Source: Pandoraea faecigallinarum (GTDB lineage Bacteria; Pseudomonadota; Gammaproteobacteria; Burkholderiales; Burkholderiaceae). Taken from it: a DNA stretch of 64,000 nucleotides. Made by a program: the position numbers and the translations under genes. This document shows, in pieces, positions 29,716 to 39,223 of this stretch (within the stretch, counting starts at the first letter, position 1; each line of letters opens with the position of its first letter). Below the pieces are notes generated by a model. That model was not told the origin of the DNA, did not search any database, and worked only from the letters and a program-made list of their open reading frames with translations. Location of the stretch: assembly GCF_001029105.3 (NCBI RefSeq), contig NZ_CP011807.3, positions 4,154,001 to 4,218,000 on the forward strand, in the 5' to 3' direction.

Positions 29716-30206
29716 GGCAGCAGTTTCTCGATGTCTGCACGAATCGCTTCGGGCTTCGCACTCGGGGCATACCGCGCCACCACGTGACCGGAGGCATCCA
29801 CCAGAAACTTGGTGAAGTTCCACTTGATCGCCTTCGTTCCAAGCACGCCGCGCTTTTCCCGCGTGAGATAGGTGTAGAGCGGAGCGGCGTGCGGCCCCCT
29901 GACGTCGATCTTTGCGAACATCGGAAACGTGACGTGAAACCGCGCGTCGCAGAAGCTGCGGATTGCCTGCGCGTCGCCCGGCTCCTGCTTGCCGAACTGA
30001 TTGCACGGAAACGCGAGGACTTCGAACCCGCGCGGGCCGAGCTGCTCGTACAGGGTCTGCAAACCGGCGTACTGCGGCGTGAATCCGCACTCGCTCGCCG
30101 TGTTGACGATGAGCAGCACCTTGCCGCGGTATTGCGACAGGCTGACGGACTCGCCAGCCAGCGTCCGGACTGAAAAATCGTACACGTGCTGCGAATTTGC
30201 ACTCAT
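29712..30206 (-). CDS. Glutathione peroxidase (thiol type)
   Basis: Reduces hydroperoxides, probably with thioredoxin as in most bacterial Gpx. It has 164 residues. The catalytic tetrad is visible: Cys in NTASECGFTPQY (a cysteine, not selenocysteine, near residue 36), Gln in FPCNQFGKQEPG (near 71), and Trp-Asn in IKWNFTKFLVD (near 125). The ATG at 30204-30206 gives MSANSQHVYDFSVRTL, the usual start; the upstream frame has no similarity. It converges with the DUF2917-type gene. Confidence 0.94.
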   Translation of the reverse strand: MSANSQHVYDFSVRTLAGESVSLSQYRGKVLLIVNTASECGFTPQYAGLQTLYEQLGPRGFEVLAFPCNQFGKQEPGDAQAIRSFCDARFHVTFPMFAKIDVRGPHAAPLYTYLTREKRGVLGTKAIKWNFTKFLVDASGHVVARYAPSAKPEAIRADIEKLLP

Positions 30207-30409
30207 CTCCCGCTCCCTGTGGGTGTTGGCACCGCGAAGTCTGCCACAAACCCGGACAACCCCGTGCCCGCATCGTCTTGCACCGCCCGGGTAGCACCTT
30301 CTTTTTTGCGCGGTAGCACCTGCGGCCTGAGCGCGGCTATAATCGTTGCCCAACATGGTTGAACGCCCGACATCGCCGTACCCAAGCCCGAAGCCGCCGA
30401 ACCCGCTCT

Positions 30410-31123
30410 ATGTCGAACATCGCTGCACATCTCGACGACGTCCTCTCCCGGATTTCACGCGCCACCGCCGATGCAGGCCGACCGGCGGGCAGCGTACGTC
30501 TGCTCGCCGTCTCGAAGACCTTCGGTGCCGAAGCCGTGCGCGCCGCGCTGGGCGCCGGCCAATGGGCGTTCGGCGAGAACTATGTGCAGGAGGCGCTTGA
30601 GAAGATGGCGGCACTCGCCGGCGAGACCGTCGACGGCAAGCCGCTGGAATGGCATTTCATCGGCCCGCTGCAAAGCAACAAGACGCGCGCAGTGGCGGAG
30701 CATTTCGACTGGGTGCATTCGGTCGACCGTCTGAAGATTGCGCAACGGCTGAGTGCGCAGCGCCCGGTCAATCTGCCGCCGTTGCAGGTCTGCTTGCAGG
30801 TCAACATCAGCGGCGAAGCGAGCAAGAGTGGCGTGACGCCGGACGAAGTCCCGGCCGTTGCCCATGCGATCGCCGCCCTGCCGAACCTGACGTTGCGCGG
30901 ACTGATGGCGATTCCGGAGCCCGAAGACGACCCGGCACGTCAGCGCGCGCCGTTCAGGGCCGTGCGCGCGTTGTTCGACACGCTGCGCGCGGACGGGCTC
31001 GCACTCGATACGCTCTCGATGGGCATGTCGGCGGATCTGGAAGCGGCGGTGGCCGAGGGTGCGACAATGGTGCGTATCGGCACCGCGATTTTCGGTGCAC
31101 GCGATTACAGCCCCCGCGCCTGA
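30410..31123 (+). CDS. YggS-family PLP homeostasis protein
   Basis: A PLP-binding single-barrel protein (YggS/PROSC) that carries and buffers pyridoxal phosphate; no catalytic reaction is known. It has 237 residues. The PLP lysine lies in VRLLAVSKTFGAEAV (near 35), and FGENYVQEALEK, EWHFIGPLQSNKT and SMGMSADLEAAVAEGATMVR are family blocks. It is followed by proC, as in many proteobacteria, which suggests joint control of amino-acid metabolism. Confidence 0.94.
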   Translation: MSNIAAHLDDVLSRISRATADAGRPAGSVRLLAVSKTFGAEAVRAALGAGQWAFGENYVQEALEKMAALAGETVDGKPLEWHFIGPLQSNKTRAVAEHFDWVHSVDRLKIAQRLSAQRPVNLPPLQVCLQVNISGEASKSGVTPDEVPAVAHAIAALPNLTLRGLMAIPEPEDDPARQRAPFRAVRALFDTLRADGLALDTLSMGMSADLEAAVAEGATMVRIGTAIFGARDYSPRA

Positions 31124-31240
31124 TCGCGATGTACCGCACCCCAGGCGGCAGACGCACCGGCAAGGCGTGCTGCCGCAAGGCACTCACGTGCAGCAGCATC
31201 AGAGTCACGAGTAACGACATACGCAACGCAAAGGATGGTT

Positions 31241-32053
31241 ATGAGAATTGCATTCATCGGCGGCGGCAACATGGCCAACGCCTTGATCGGCGGACTCGTC
31301 AAGCGCGGCACGGCACCGCGCGACATTCTCGCCATCGACGTCAACGAATCGACCCGCGAGGGTCTCGTCACGCAACACAACATCGAGACCGCCAGTGCTC
31401 CCAACGATCGCTTGCGCGATTACGACACGCTCGTGCTGGCCGTCAAACCTCAAGTCCTCAAGGATGTCGCGCAAGCCCTCCAGCCGCATCTGAACGGCCA
31501 ACTCGTCATCAGCATTGCTGCGGGCATTCGCGCGTCGGATCTGGCGCGCTGGCTTGGCGGTCACAACCAGATCGTGCGCTGCATGCCGAACACGCCGGCG
31601 CTGATCGGCAAGGGCATTACCGGGTTGATTGCGCTCTCCGGGGTGGATTCGGATCAGCGCAAGCGCGCCGAAAACATACTGAGCGCCGCCGGCGAGATCA
31701 TCTGGGTCGACAAGGAGAGCCAGCTCGATGCCGTCACCGCTATCTCGGGAAGCGGTCCGGCGTACGTGTTCTACTTCATCGAAGCCCTGGAGCAGGCCGC
31801 GCAAGAACTGGGCTTCTCGCCGGCGCAGGGACGTCAGCTCGCCATCGCAACGTTCATGGGGGCATCGCAGCTTGCCGCGAACTCTCCCGAGCCGGCCAGC
31901 GTGCTGCGCGATCGTGTGACGTCCAAGGGCGGCACGACCTTCGCGGCGATTTCGCAGTTCGAAAAGGACGCCGTCAAGGACGCCATCGTGCGTGGCGTGA
32001 AAGCCGCCAACCACCGCGCCAAGGAACTCGGAGACGAACTGGGCAAGGCCTGA
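31241..32053 (+). CDS. proC: Pyrroline-5-carboxylate reductase
   Basis: Reduces pyrroline-5-carboxylate to proline with NAD(P)H, the last step of proline synthesis. It has 270 residues. The Rossmann motif is IAFIGGGNMANALIGGL at the N-terminus; the C-terminal signature GSGPAYVFYFIEALEQAA is clear. The ATG at 31241 is preferred over one six bases upstream because AAGGA lies five bases before it. A bidirectional terminator follows at 32101. Confidence 0.96.
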   Translation: MRIAFIGGGNMANALIGGLVKRGTAPRDILAIDVNESTREGLVTQHNIETASAPNDRLRDYDTLVLAVKPQVLKDVAQALQPHLNGQLVISIAAGIRASDLARWLGGHNQIVRCMPNTPALIGKGITGLIALSGVDSDQRKRAENILSAAGEIIWVDKESQLDAVTAISGSGPAYVFYFIEALEQAAQELGFSPAQGRQLAIATFMGASQLAANSPEPASVLRDRVTSKGGTTFAAISQFEKDAVKDAIVRGVKAANHRAKELGDELGKA

Positions 32054-32100
32054 TCGCGCGGGTTCGGCGCGCATGAGTCGCGCCAGAAACGGAAAAAGAA

Positions 32101-32127
32101 ACGGACCGCATGCGGTCCGTTTTTTTC
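32101..32127. terminator. Bidirectional intrinsic terminator
   Basis: A perfect 20-bp palindrome, ACGGACCGCATGCGGTCCGT, followed by seven T on the plus strand and preceded by an A-rich run. It lies between the convergent proC and ubiA genes and would serve both. Confidence 0.88.
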
Positions 32128-32153
32128 CGGCGAGCGTCGGGAGACGCTTTGCC

Positions 32154-33026
32154 CTACCCCTGCGCCGTCAACAGATAATGTCCGGTGATGCCCGCGAAGA
32201 CCGCCGCGCCGAGCCAGTTGTTATGACGGAAGGCGGCGAAGCAAGGCATGCGTTCGCGGCCTCGAATCAGAAAGTAGTGATAGATGGCGAAGCTCACGGC
32301 CACGGCCATACCCAGCCAGAACGGCCAGCCAAAACCGAGATACGCGCCCACCAGCGCCTGAATGCCGAGTGCGCCGGCGTAACACAGCATGACGGCCGCT
32401 ACGTCGAATCTGCCGAACGTGATCGCGGACGTCTTGATGCCGATCTTCAGATCGTCGTCGCGATCGACCATCGCATACTCGGTGTCATACGCGAGCGACC
32501 AGAACACGTTCGAGAGCAGCAGCACCCACGCGACGACCGGCACCTGATCCTGCACCGCGGCGAATGCCATCGGAATACCGAAACCGAACGCCACGCCCAG
32601 ATAGGCCTGCGGCAACGCGAAAAAGCGCTTGGTGAACGGATAGGTGCCCGCAACGAACAGCGCGGGGATCGACAACCATTTGGTCAGCGCATTGAGCGGC
32701 AGGATCAGCATGAAGCTGACGACGGCCAACGTGGCGGCCACGGCGAGCGCTTCCCATGCGCGGATGCGCCCCGAGGTGATCGGGCGCTCCTTCGTGCGTT
32801 TGACGAACTTGTCGAAGTCGCGGTCGGCGTAATCGTTGATGGCACAGCCCGCCGAGCGCATCAGAAAGGTACCCAGCGTGAAAATCACGACCAGCAACGC
32901 GCCGGGGTGTCCGTTCGACGCAATCCACAGCGCCGAGAGTGTCGGCCACAGCAGCAACACGGTGCCGATCGGCTTGTCCAGACGAACGAGGCGGAAATAC
33001 AGCGGAAGACGTTGGGCGAGCAACAT
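32154..33026 (-). CDS. ubiA: 4-hydroxybenzoate polyprenyltransferase
   Basis: Inner-membrane prenyltransferase that adds the octaprenyl tail to 4-hydroxybenzoate in ubiquinone synthesis. It has about 290 residues and many membrane helices. The two Mg2+/diphosphate motifs are visible: [13 protein letters not shown] (NDxxDxxxD near 66) and [14 protein letters not shown] (near 190). I use the ATG at 33024-33026; a GTG at 33033-33035 is possible and neither has a good Shine-Dalgarno. Confidence 0.93.
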   Translation of the reverse strand: MLLAQRLPLYFRLVRLDKPIGTVLLLWPTLSALWIASNGHPGALLVVIFTLGTFLMRSAGCAINDYADRDFDKFVKRTKERPITSGRIRAWEALAVAATLAVVSFMLILPLNALTKWLSIPALFVAGTYPFTKRFFALPQAYLGVAFGFGIPMAFAAVQDQVPVVAWVLLLSNVFWSLAYDTEYAMVDRDDDLKIGIKTSAITFGRFDVAAVMLCYAGALGIQALVGAYLGFGWPFWLGMAVAVSFAIYHYFLIRGRERMPCFAAFRHNNWLGAAVFAGITGHYLLTAQG

Positions 33027-33120
33027 GGACGTCACACAGAAGAATTCGTGGCGACATTGTAGGCCACCGGTCCGATGCTCGCCAATCGAGGTTCCACCGG
33101 CGGCAACGCCCGCGATTGCG

Positions 33121-34515
33121 TCACCAGATCCAGAACATCAGCAGCCACAGCCAGTTCACGAGTGCGAGCGCCGCCACGATCCCGGCCATGCCGGCCAAAC
33201 GCCGTACCAGCGACGTCGCGTGACGCCCCGTGACCCGCCACCCCAGCCAGAGGCTCCACAGCGTGGTCACGGCGAGAATGGCGGCGCGCACGTCGTTCGC
33301 CCAGTAGATGGGCAGATGCTCGGCGCGCAGCAGACTGACCGTGGTGGCCGACAGGCCGATGAATACGCCGGCCCCGGCAATCGGAATCAGCGACTGCACC
33401 AGATGGTTGAAGCGCGACGTCTGCCACACGCCCATCGCACGGTTGGCCAGCGCGAAGATGGCGGTAAACGCCAGCCCCAGCACCAGCCCGTTGCCCAGGA
33501 TGTAGGTCACGACCATCGCGCCGTCCAGCCACGTGAAGACGTCGCTCTGTTCCGGGTAATTGGTGAAGATGAACCAGGGCGCGTTGGTCTCGAACGGCCA
33601 CATGATGTCGCGATCGATCAGCCACGTCGCCAGCGCCGTCTTGGTCGCGACGAACCACGGATTCACCGTCCAGTGGAAAGCGCCGATGGCCACGCCCAGC
33701 AGACCGAAATTGACCAGTACGCTGTCCCAGAGGCTATTGTTCTCGGTCGCGCCATACGTGACGATTTCTTCGCTCGGCGAGCGGCCGGTAAGCGAGATGG
33801 CGTCGCGATGCCCGGCGCAGCGCCCGCACATGTGGCATTGCGCGCCGCCCTTCATATTGCGCAGCGGCACGAGCGGCGCGCAATTGATCGGGATGATCTT
33901 GTGACCACTGGTGTTGTACGACTGACGCCAGGCGTCCTCGTTGACCTTGAAGTGGAACGGCGCGAGACGCGCCAACAACGAGAACACACCGTTGACCGGG
34001 CATAGATACTTGCACCACACGCGCTTGTCGCGTCCGTAGAAGTAACCGATCACCATCGCGCCCACCGTCGAGCCGCCCAGCACCAGCAGCACGGCCTTCG
34101 GATACTGGTAGACGCTCACCATCTGGCCGTAGAGCGTGGTGCCGGCAAACGCCACGAAGGGCCAGCCGCCCCAGCGCATCCAGCGTGGAATGGCGCGGCC
34201 CTTGCCGTGACGGCTGGCGAATTCCGAGAGCGTGCCTTCCGGGCACAGCACACCGCACCACACGCGCCCCATGAGCACCATGCTGATGAGCACGAACGGC
34301 CACCATATGCCCCAGAAGGTGAACTGCGCGAAAACGGTGAGGTTGGTCAGGATGTGTGCCGTCTCATCGGGCAGCGGCATGAGCACGGGCACGCAGATGA
34401 GGAACGCGTAGACCAGCACAATGCCCCACTGCACGCCGCGAATCAGTTTGCCGTGGCGTTGCATCCAAAGGCCCAGTCGGGCCAGTCGATTCGGGACGGT
34501 AATGGCGATGCTCAT
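33121..34515 (-). CDS. ftrD: FtrD-like membrane 4Fe-4S protein
   Basis: A 464-residue polytopic iron-sulphur protein, last gene of ftrABCD. The motifs are [14 protein letters not shown] (near 85), [13 protein letters not shown] (near 167) and a [10 protein letters not shown] cluster (near 230), resembling NosR/CcoG-type redox proteins. In ftrABCD systems of Brucella and Bordetella, FtrD is proposed to accept electrons while iron is moved through FtrC. The start ATG 34513-34515 gives [15 protein letters not shown]. It lies 144 bases after ftrC on the same strand, with no terminator noted. Confidence 0.85.
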   Translation of the reverse strand: MSIAITVPNRLARLGLWMQRHGKLIRGVQWGIVLVYAFLICVPVLMPLPDETAHILTNLTVFAQFTFWGIWWPFVLISMVLMGRVWCGVLCPEGTLSEFASRHGKGRAIPRWMRWGGWPFVAFAGTTLYGQMVSVYQYPKAVLLVLGGSTVGAMVIGYFYGRDKRVWCKYLCPVNGVFSLLARLAPFHFKVNEDAWRQSYNTSGHKIIPINCAPLVPLRNMKGGAQCHMCGRCAGHRDAISLTGRSPSEEIVTYGATENNSLWDSVLVNFGLLGVAIGAFHWTVNPWFVATKTALATWLIDRDIMWPFETNAPWFIFTNYPEQSDVFTWLDGAMVVTYILGNGLVLGLAFTAIFALANRAMGVWQTSRFNHLVQSLIPIAGAGVFIGLSATTVSLLRAEHLPIYWANDVRAAILAVTTLWSLWLGWRVTGRHATSLVRRLAGMAGIVAALALVNWLWLLMFWIW

Positions 34516-34659
34516 GCTCGATTCTTGCGTCGGTCTTGCGTGGTACTGCATTCGGGGGGATGACCTGCCGGGCTACCGGATCTCGTGTGCTGCGCGCCCG
34601 GCCGGTCCGTTCTCACGACGCCGGGCGGAGGGCACCGCCCGGCATCGCATGCCGGTCGT

Positions 34660-35496
34660 TCAGGCGGCCTTCACCTGCTTGGCCGGAGCGCTTGCCCGCT
34701 TGAGCAGCACCCACATGAAAAGCCAATACACGGCGTACACCAACAAATTCATGCCTGACGGATGTGCGCGGTAGCCGGTCAGCGTCGCCACGAGGCTGCC
34801 GAACGGGCTGGCGTCATCCAGAATCGCGGAAGTATCCCACAGTTGGTCGACCAGCGTCGGCACAAGCTCCAGTGAGATCAGGCGATCCAGCCCCGACTCC
34901 AGCAAACCGGCCGCGAGGAACAGCAGCATGATTTCGGTGACGCGGAAGAACAGGCGCCACGAGAAGATCTTCCCGCCGAGTTGCAGCAACCAGAACGTGA
35001 GGAGCGCGAGCACGAAGCCGATCGCCACGGCGAGCCACATGGACGCCGGCACGCTACCGCCCTGCCCGAAGCCCAGCCCATACAGGAAGATGGCCGTCTC
35101 GCTGCCTTCGCGGGCAATCGCCAGCGCGACCAGCACGAGCACGCCCCACCACGTGCCCTGATCGTGGTTCTTCTGCAACGAGGACTCCATGTCGCGCTTG
35201 AGCGTTCGCCCGTTGCGTTTCATCCAGAAGACCATTTGCACGATCAGCGCGCAGGCGACAAGCACCATGGCGGTCTGGAAGTAGTCCTGCGCGTCGCCCG
35301 AGAGCACCTCGGTGAAGCCGACGAGTGCGGCGCCCAGCCCCACGGCTGCCGCAATCCCGAGCGCGACGCCGGCCCACAGATACGGCAGGCCGCGCTTGGC
35401 GCCGTGATCCGGATTGGCCAGCCAGGCATGGAGAATGCCCACAACCAGCAATGCCTCGACGCTTTCGCGCCAGACGATGAACATGACCTGACCCAT
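34660..35496 (-). CDS. ftrC: FtrC, FTR1-family iron permease
   Basis: Inner-membrane iron permease, 278 residues, seven predicted helices. Both REXXE iron-binding motifs of the FTR1/EfeU family are present: WRESVEALLVVG at the N-terminus (RESVE) and IAREGSETAIFLYG near 150 (REGSE). The ATG (35494-35496) has AGGA eight bases upstream. It works with the periplasmic proteins encoded just upstream. Confidence 0.93.
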   Translation of the reverse strand: MGQVMFIVWRESVEALLVVGILHAWLANPDHGAKRGLPYLWAGVALGIAAAVGLGAALVGFTEVLSGDAQDYFQTAMVLVACALIVQMVFWMKRNGRTLKRDMESSLQKNHDQGTWWGVLVLVALAIAREGSETAIFLYGLGFGQGGSVPASMWLAVAIGFVLALLTFWLLQLGGKIFSWRLFFRVTEIMLLFLAAGLLESGLDRLISLELVPTLVDQLWDTSAILDDASPFGSLVATLTGYRAHPSGMNLLVYAVYWLFMWVLLKRASAPAKQVKAA

Positions 35497-35562
35497 CGTG
35501 TGATTCCTTTTGTAATGCGCGTACTGCGGTGTTCCTGAAACGCGACCCGAACGCCTACCGGC

Positions 35563-35919
35563 TTACCTGGCGACGATCACGCCTTGCGCCTGCTGGTGGA
35601 AGTCGTCGAAAAACTTGTACTCGCCCGGTTGCAACGGGGCGATCACGACAAACGACTGCGCGCCCGGTGCGAGCACCTTTTCCTTGCGCAGTTGCAGACT
35701 CTCGAATTCGACGGCATTCGTTCCGGTGTTGTGCACCTCGATCTTGATGCGCTTGCCGGCCGGCACTTCGATACGTACCGGGTTGAGCTTGCCGTTGTTC
35801 ATTTCCAGCTTGAAGGTGGGCAAGTCGTCGGCGCGGGCAAGCGAGGGGCCGCCCAATGCGAACAATGTCACCACCACGGCCGTCATCGTGGCCAGCAGGC
35901 GCGCGATGCGCTGATTCAT
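35563..35919 (-). CDS. ftrB: FtrB, periplasmic cupredoxin-like iron oxidase component
   Basis: A 118-residue secreted protein with a cupredoxin-1 type fold. The signal peptide runs to about residue 30 (ALGGPSLARA). The mature part has EFESLQLRKEKVLAPGAQSF and ends PGEYKFFDDFHQQAQGVIVAR, where the His and Glu could bind metal; the classical Cys ligand is absent. In ftrABCD the protein is proposed to act with FtrA on ferrous iron before transport. The start at 35917-35919 is used because it directly precedes the signal sequence. Confidence 0.82.
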   Translation of the reverse strand: MNQRIARLLATMTAVVVTLFALGGPSLARADDLPTFKLEMNNGKLNPVRIEVPAGKRIKIEVHNTGTNAVEFESLQLRKEKVLAPGAQSFVVIAPLQPGEYKFFDDFHQQAQGVIVAR

Positions 35920-35981
35920 CCTTCCGCTCCAAATGAAAACAGCGCTGGTCGGCAGACCAACGCTGCATCCGGTTACCGGGC

Positions 35982-36611
35982 TTAGTAGCCACCCTTCTTG
36001 CCGACGGTCGCAAACGTGAAATCGACGACCTTGGTGATGGGCTTGAACCACGGGTTCACGCCGGTTTCCTTGTCGACGTGACGGCCGAAGCACCACGGGC
36101 CGAGCCCGCCATGGTCCATGTGTCCGCCCGCCATCGGCTTGGCGTTTTTATCCGCCACGCAACCGAATTCCTTGAGCGTGCCCGGCGCGTTGACGACCAT
36201 CGTCAGCTGGTACTTGCCCACACCGTTGAGCTTGACGTTATCGCCATAGTGCGGGCCGTCGATCGCCACCATCGGCATCATCAGGCCTTCGATCGCCGCG
36301 CCGTCCGGCGTCTTGCCGTCGGACTTCATCTTCTGGAGCTTGTAGGTGATTTCGAGATTCGGAATCCAGTCGCCTTCGGCATAACCGTTCGGGTTGTTCT
36401 TGATCGCGTGGATGTCGGCCTCCAGATGGATGTCCGACTTGGCGGCGTCGCGCATCATGCCAGCCGGTTCCATCGTGATCGGCTGGAGGTACACCGTGTT
36501 GATTTCCATGCCCGCTGTGTTCAGCGGTTTGCCGATCGGAAATTCAGCGGCCTGAGCCATGGTAGCCGCACCGGCAAGCAAGACCGCTGCCACGAGGGTT
36601 TTCACGCGCAT
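35982..36611 (-). CDS. ftrA: FtrA, P19-type periplasmic iron-binding protein
   Basis: A 209-residue protein of the P19/Tpd family, which bind iron and copper in the periplasm and feed FTR1 permeases. The signal peptide ends at ATMAQAAEF. Conserved metal-site residues are visible in MRDAAKSDIHLEADIHAIK and GAAIEGLMMPMVAIDGPHYG. It is the first gene of ftrABCD. The ATG at 36609-36611 has GGAG six bases upstream. A Fur-box-like site lies about 30 bases further up. Confidence 0.93.
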   Translation of the reverse strand: MRVKTLVAAVLLAGAATMAQAAEFPIGKPLNTAGMEINTVYLQPITMEPAGMMRDAAKSDIHLEADIHAIKNNPNGYAEGDWIPNLEITYKLQKMKSDGKTPDGAAIEGLMMPMVAIDGPHYGDNVKLNGVGKYQLTMVVNAPGTLKEFGCVADKNAKPMAGGHMDHGGLGPWCFGRHVDKETGVNPWFKPITKVVDFTFATVGKKGGY

Positions 36612-36638
36612 ACACACTCCAATGATGGTCGAGAAGTT

Positions 36639-36657
36639 AATGCAAACAATTCTCAAT
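36639..36657 (-). promoter_or_regulatory. Fur-box-like site upstream of ftrA
   Basis: On the minus strand the 19 bases read ATTGAGAATTGTTTGCATT. About 14 of 19 match AATGAGAATGATTCTCATT. It lies 28 bases before the ftrA start, near where a promoter should be, so iron-dependent repression by Fur is expected. Confidence 0.6.
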
Positions 36658-36855
36658 AAGTTTAGCACTATCGCCTCATGCCGACAAACCGGCGAACGCG
36701 AGGCATAACGGAGAGAATCGGGCAGTGTCGGGAGCAACGTGAGTGCCGGCGGGCCTGCCCGGGATTCTTAGCCGCCGGTTACGGAAAATTACCGGGGCGC
36801 CCTTCGGGCGGTCCGCCACGGGCCGGCACCTCAGCCGCCGAGCGTTGGCGCCGAA

Positions 36856-37317
36856 TCAGGGAAGCACGCCGCCCCGGTCGATTTTGCGGGCCAGCACCAC
36901 GGAGGTCGTCGTACGCGTCACGCCGTCGATTTCGCCGATGGTGTCGAGCAGCGCGTCGAGTTGGTCCGCCGAGGCCGCGTGCAGCCAGGCGACATAGTCG
37001 AATTCGCCGCTCACCGAACACAGCAGATGGATCTCCGGCATTTTGTTCAGACGTCGCAGCACGTCGCGCCCCGAACGCGGTTGCACGGCAATGCTCACGC
37101 AGGCCTGCAGTCCGCCACCGGCGGCGTCCTGTCCCAGTCGAACCGTATAGCCGGCGATGACACCGGCCTGCTCCAGTCGCCCGATGCGGGCGACGACCGT
37201 CGTACGCGCCACCCCCAGCCGGCGCGCAAGATTCGCCGTGCTCTCGCGGGCATTCAGACGCAGCAGCGCCAGCAGGTTACGGTCGAGTTCGTCGAGCACA
37301 GTCGCTAAGAGCGTCAT
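36856..37317 (-). CDS. Lrp/AsnC-family transcriptional regulator
   Basis: A 153-residue Lrp-type regulator. The N-terminal helix-turn-helix spans about residues 5-55 (LDELDRNLLALLRLNARES, ANLARRLGVARTTVVARIGRL). The RAM ligand-binding domain follows (EIHLLCSVSGEFDYVAWLHA). The ATG at 37315-37317 is used; the frame is open upstream without similarity. It is divergent from an amino-acid ABC transporter, a common arrangement for a local regulator of that operon. Confidence 0.92.
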   Translation of the reverse strand: MTLLATVLDELDRNLLALLRLNARESTANLARRLGVARTTVVARIGRLEQAGVIAGYTVRLGQDAAGGGLQACVSIAVQPRSGRDVLRRLNKMPEIHLLCSVSGEFDYVAWLHAASADQLDALLDTIGEIDGVTRTTTSVVLARKIDRGGVLP

Positions 37318-37635
37318 CTTGTCTCGGATTGTCGTGATGTCGAGGGGATCGGGCGATCGGCCAGCGCAGATTATAGAACCCGACAGCCCCCACGCGTCCC
37401 GATTCCAGCACCGGCGAAGGAGCGGCGATCGGCCCGTCACACTCCCGTCATCCCTCCCCGGCGCCTCTTGCCCCCGGGCAAAGAGATACGATGACAACGG
37501 TCCGAAGGCACCTTCCGTCAACCGGACGTTGAAGGCGTTTCACGCAACCCGTGGTGCCCGGGGCGACCGCTGAAAATCGCCTCCGCCCTTATCCTGTCAA
37601 GGCAAGAGCCAAGGGTAACCCCCAAGGAACAGCTA

Positions 37636-37665
37636 TTGACAACGCCACGGGGCGGTGCGCAAAAT
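37636..37665 (+). promoter_or_regulatory. Candidate sigma-70 promoter of the ABC transporter operon
   Basis: TTGACA (37636-37641, perfect -35), 18 bases, CAAAAT (37660-37665, four of six to TATAAT). It lies 120 bases before the first permease. The 467-base gap 37318-37784 shows no gene apart from this signal. Confidence 0.5.
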
Positions 37666-37784
37666 CACATCACTTATATGACGACGTACAAGAAAGACCC
37701 GCCACCGCGGCTGCGGGCGTCATGACCGCAACGATCGCCGTCTGGCGCGTCGGCCCCGAACGTCACCGGAGACAGGCGTTTGCC

Positions 37785-38573
37785 ATGCATTTCTCGTTGA
37801 ATTTCGCCCCGCTGGCTCCTTACTGGCCGGTCTTCCTCGAAGGCGCGTGGCTCACGCTGAAGATGAGCGCACTCTCGGTCGTCATCGGCACGGCCCTCGG
37901 CACACTGGTCGCATTTGCCAAGCGCAGCCGTCGTCGCCTGATCTCGCGCCTGTGCGGCATCTACATCGAATCGGTGCGCAACACGCCGTTCCTCGTCCAG
38001 ATATTCCTGCTGTATTTCGGTCTCGCCAGCATGGGCGTGCACCTGCCGACGTTTACCGCGTCGGTGCTCGCGATGGTTATCAACATCGGCGCCTACGCCG
38101 CCGAGATCATTCGCGCGGGCCTGGAATCGGTGCCGCGCGGCCAGATCGAAGCCGCCGAGTGTCTGGGCCTGTCGAAATGGCGCATTGCATGGCATGTGAT
38201 GCTGCAACCGTCCATCGAGAAGGTGTACCCGTCGCTCACCACCCAGTTCATTCTGATGATGCAGGCGTCTGCCATCGCTTCGCAGATTTCGGCCGAAGAA
38301 CTTACGGCGGTGGCCAATACGGTGCAGTCGGATACCTTCCGCTCGCTCGAGACATACATCGTCGTCGCCGCGCTCTATCTCGCGCTCTCGCTGCTCGTGA
38401 AGCTCGTGGCGTGGGCCGCTGGTGAATACTTCTTCAAGCGCCGCCGCACCGTACGACGCGCCGCGGCGCAGACCGCCCAAGCCGCACGCCGCCGTGCGGC
38501 CGCGGCGCGCGCCGGCAATCCGGCGGCCTCCGGCACGTCGGCGGGCAACGCCGCGCAACGGAGCGTTTCATGA
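37785..38573 (+). CDS. Amino-acid ABC transporter permease
   Basis: Inner-membrane permease of the polar amino-acid (HAAT) family, 262 residues. It has about five membrane helices and the EAA loop GQIEAAECLGLSKWRIAWHV (near 125) that contacts the ATPase. The ESVRNTPFLVQIFLLYF segment is family-typical. The C-terminus is a long Arg/Ala-rich tail. I use the ATG at 37785; an in-frame ATG at 37722 is possible. The stop overlaps the next permease (ATGA). Confidence 0.9.
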   Translation: MHFSLNFAPLAPYWPVFLEGAWLTLKMSALSVVIGTALGTLVAFAKRSRRRLISRLCGIYIESVRNTPFLVQIFLLYFGLASMGVHLPTFTASVLAMVINIGAYAAEIIRAGLESVPRGQIEAAECLGLSKWRIAWHVMLQPSIEKVYPSLTTQFILMMQASAIASQISAEELTAVANTVQSDTFRSLETYIVVAALYLALSLLVKLVAWAAGEYFFKRRRTVRRAAAQTAQAARRRAAAARAGNPAASGTSAGNAAQRSVS

Positions 38574-39223
38574 TCGGCAATTTCTCCTTCACCTATCTGG
38601 GCTACATGGTCCAGTCCGTCGGCTGGACACTGGTGCTCTCCGCCCTGGCCTTCGTACTCGGCATGGCCGGGGGATTTCTGGTGATGCTCGGCCGTATTTC
38701 GCCGCGTCGCTGGCTGCGTCTGCCCACACAAGTCTTCATCGAAGCGATTCAAGGCATCCCGCTGCTTATTTTGTTGTTCATCGTCTACTTCGGCCTGTCG
38801 GTGTACGGCTTCGAGTTGCCCTCCATCGTGGCCGCCGCCCTCGCGCTGATGATCTACACAAGCGCATATCTCGGCGACATCTGGCGCGGCTGCGTGCAAG
38901 CCATGCCCCGCGCGCAATGGGAAGCGGCGGAGTGCCTGTCGTTCTCGCGTTGGCAAACCCTGCGTCTGGTCATCATTCCGCAGGCAGTGCGTCTGTCTTT
39001 GCCGCCGACCATCGGTTTTCTCGTGCAGATCATCAAGATGACGTCGCTCGCGTCGGTCATCGGCTTCGTCGAACTGACCCGCGCCGGACAGATCATCAAC
39101 AATTCGATTTTCCAGCCCTTCCTCGTGTTCTCGCTGGTGGGGGTGTTTTATTTCGTGCTGTGCTACCCGCTCTCGCGCTGGAGCGCATCACTGGAGGACA
39201 GGCTCAATGTCGGCAATCGTTAA
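38570..39223 (+). CDS. Amino-acid ABC transporter permease
   Basis: Second permease of the same transporter, 217 residues, with the EAA loop AQWEAAECLSFSRWQTLRLV and the FIEAIQGIPLLILLFIVYF helix. It overlaps the previous gene by four bases and the ATPase gene by 17, so the three are translationally coupled. Such systems use two unlike permeases. Confidence 0.92.
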   Translation: MIGNFSFTYLGYMVQSVGWTLVLSALAFVLGMAGGFLVMLGRISPRRWLRLPTQVFIEAIQGIPLLILLFIVYFGLSVYGFELPSIVAAALALMIYTSAYLGDIWRGCVQAMPRAQWEAAECLSFSRWQTLRLVIIPQAVRLSLPPTIGFLVQIIKMTSLASVIGFVELTRAGQIINNSIFQPFLVFSLVGVFYFVLCYPLSRWSASLEDRLNVGNR

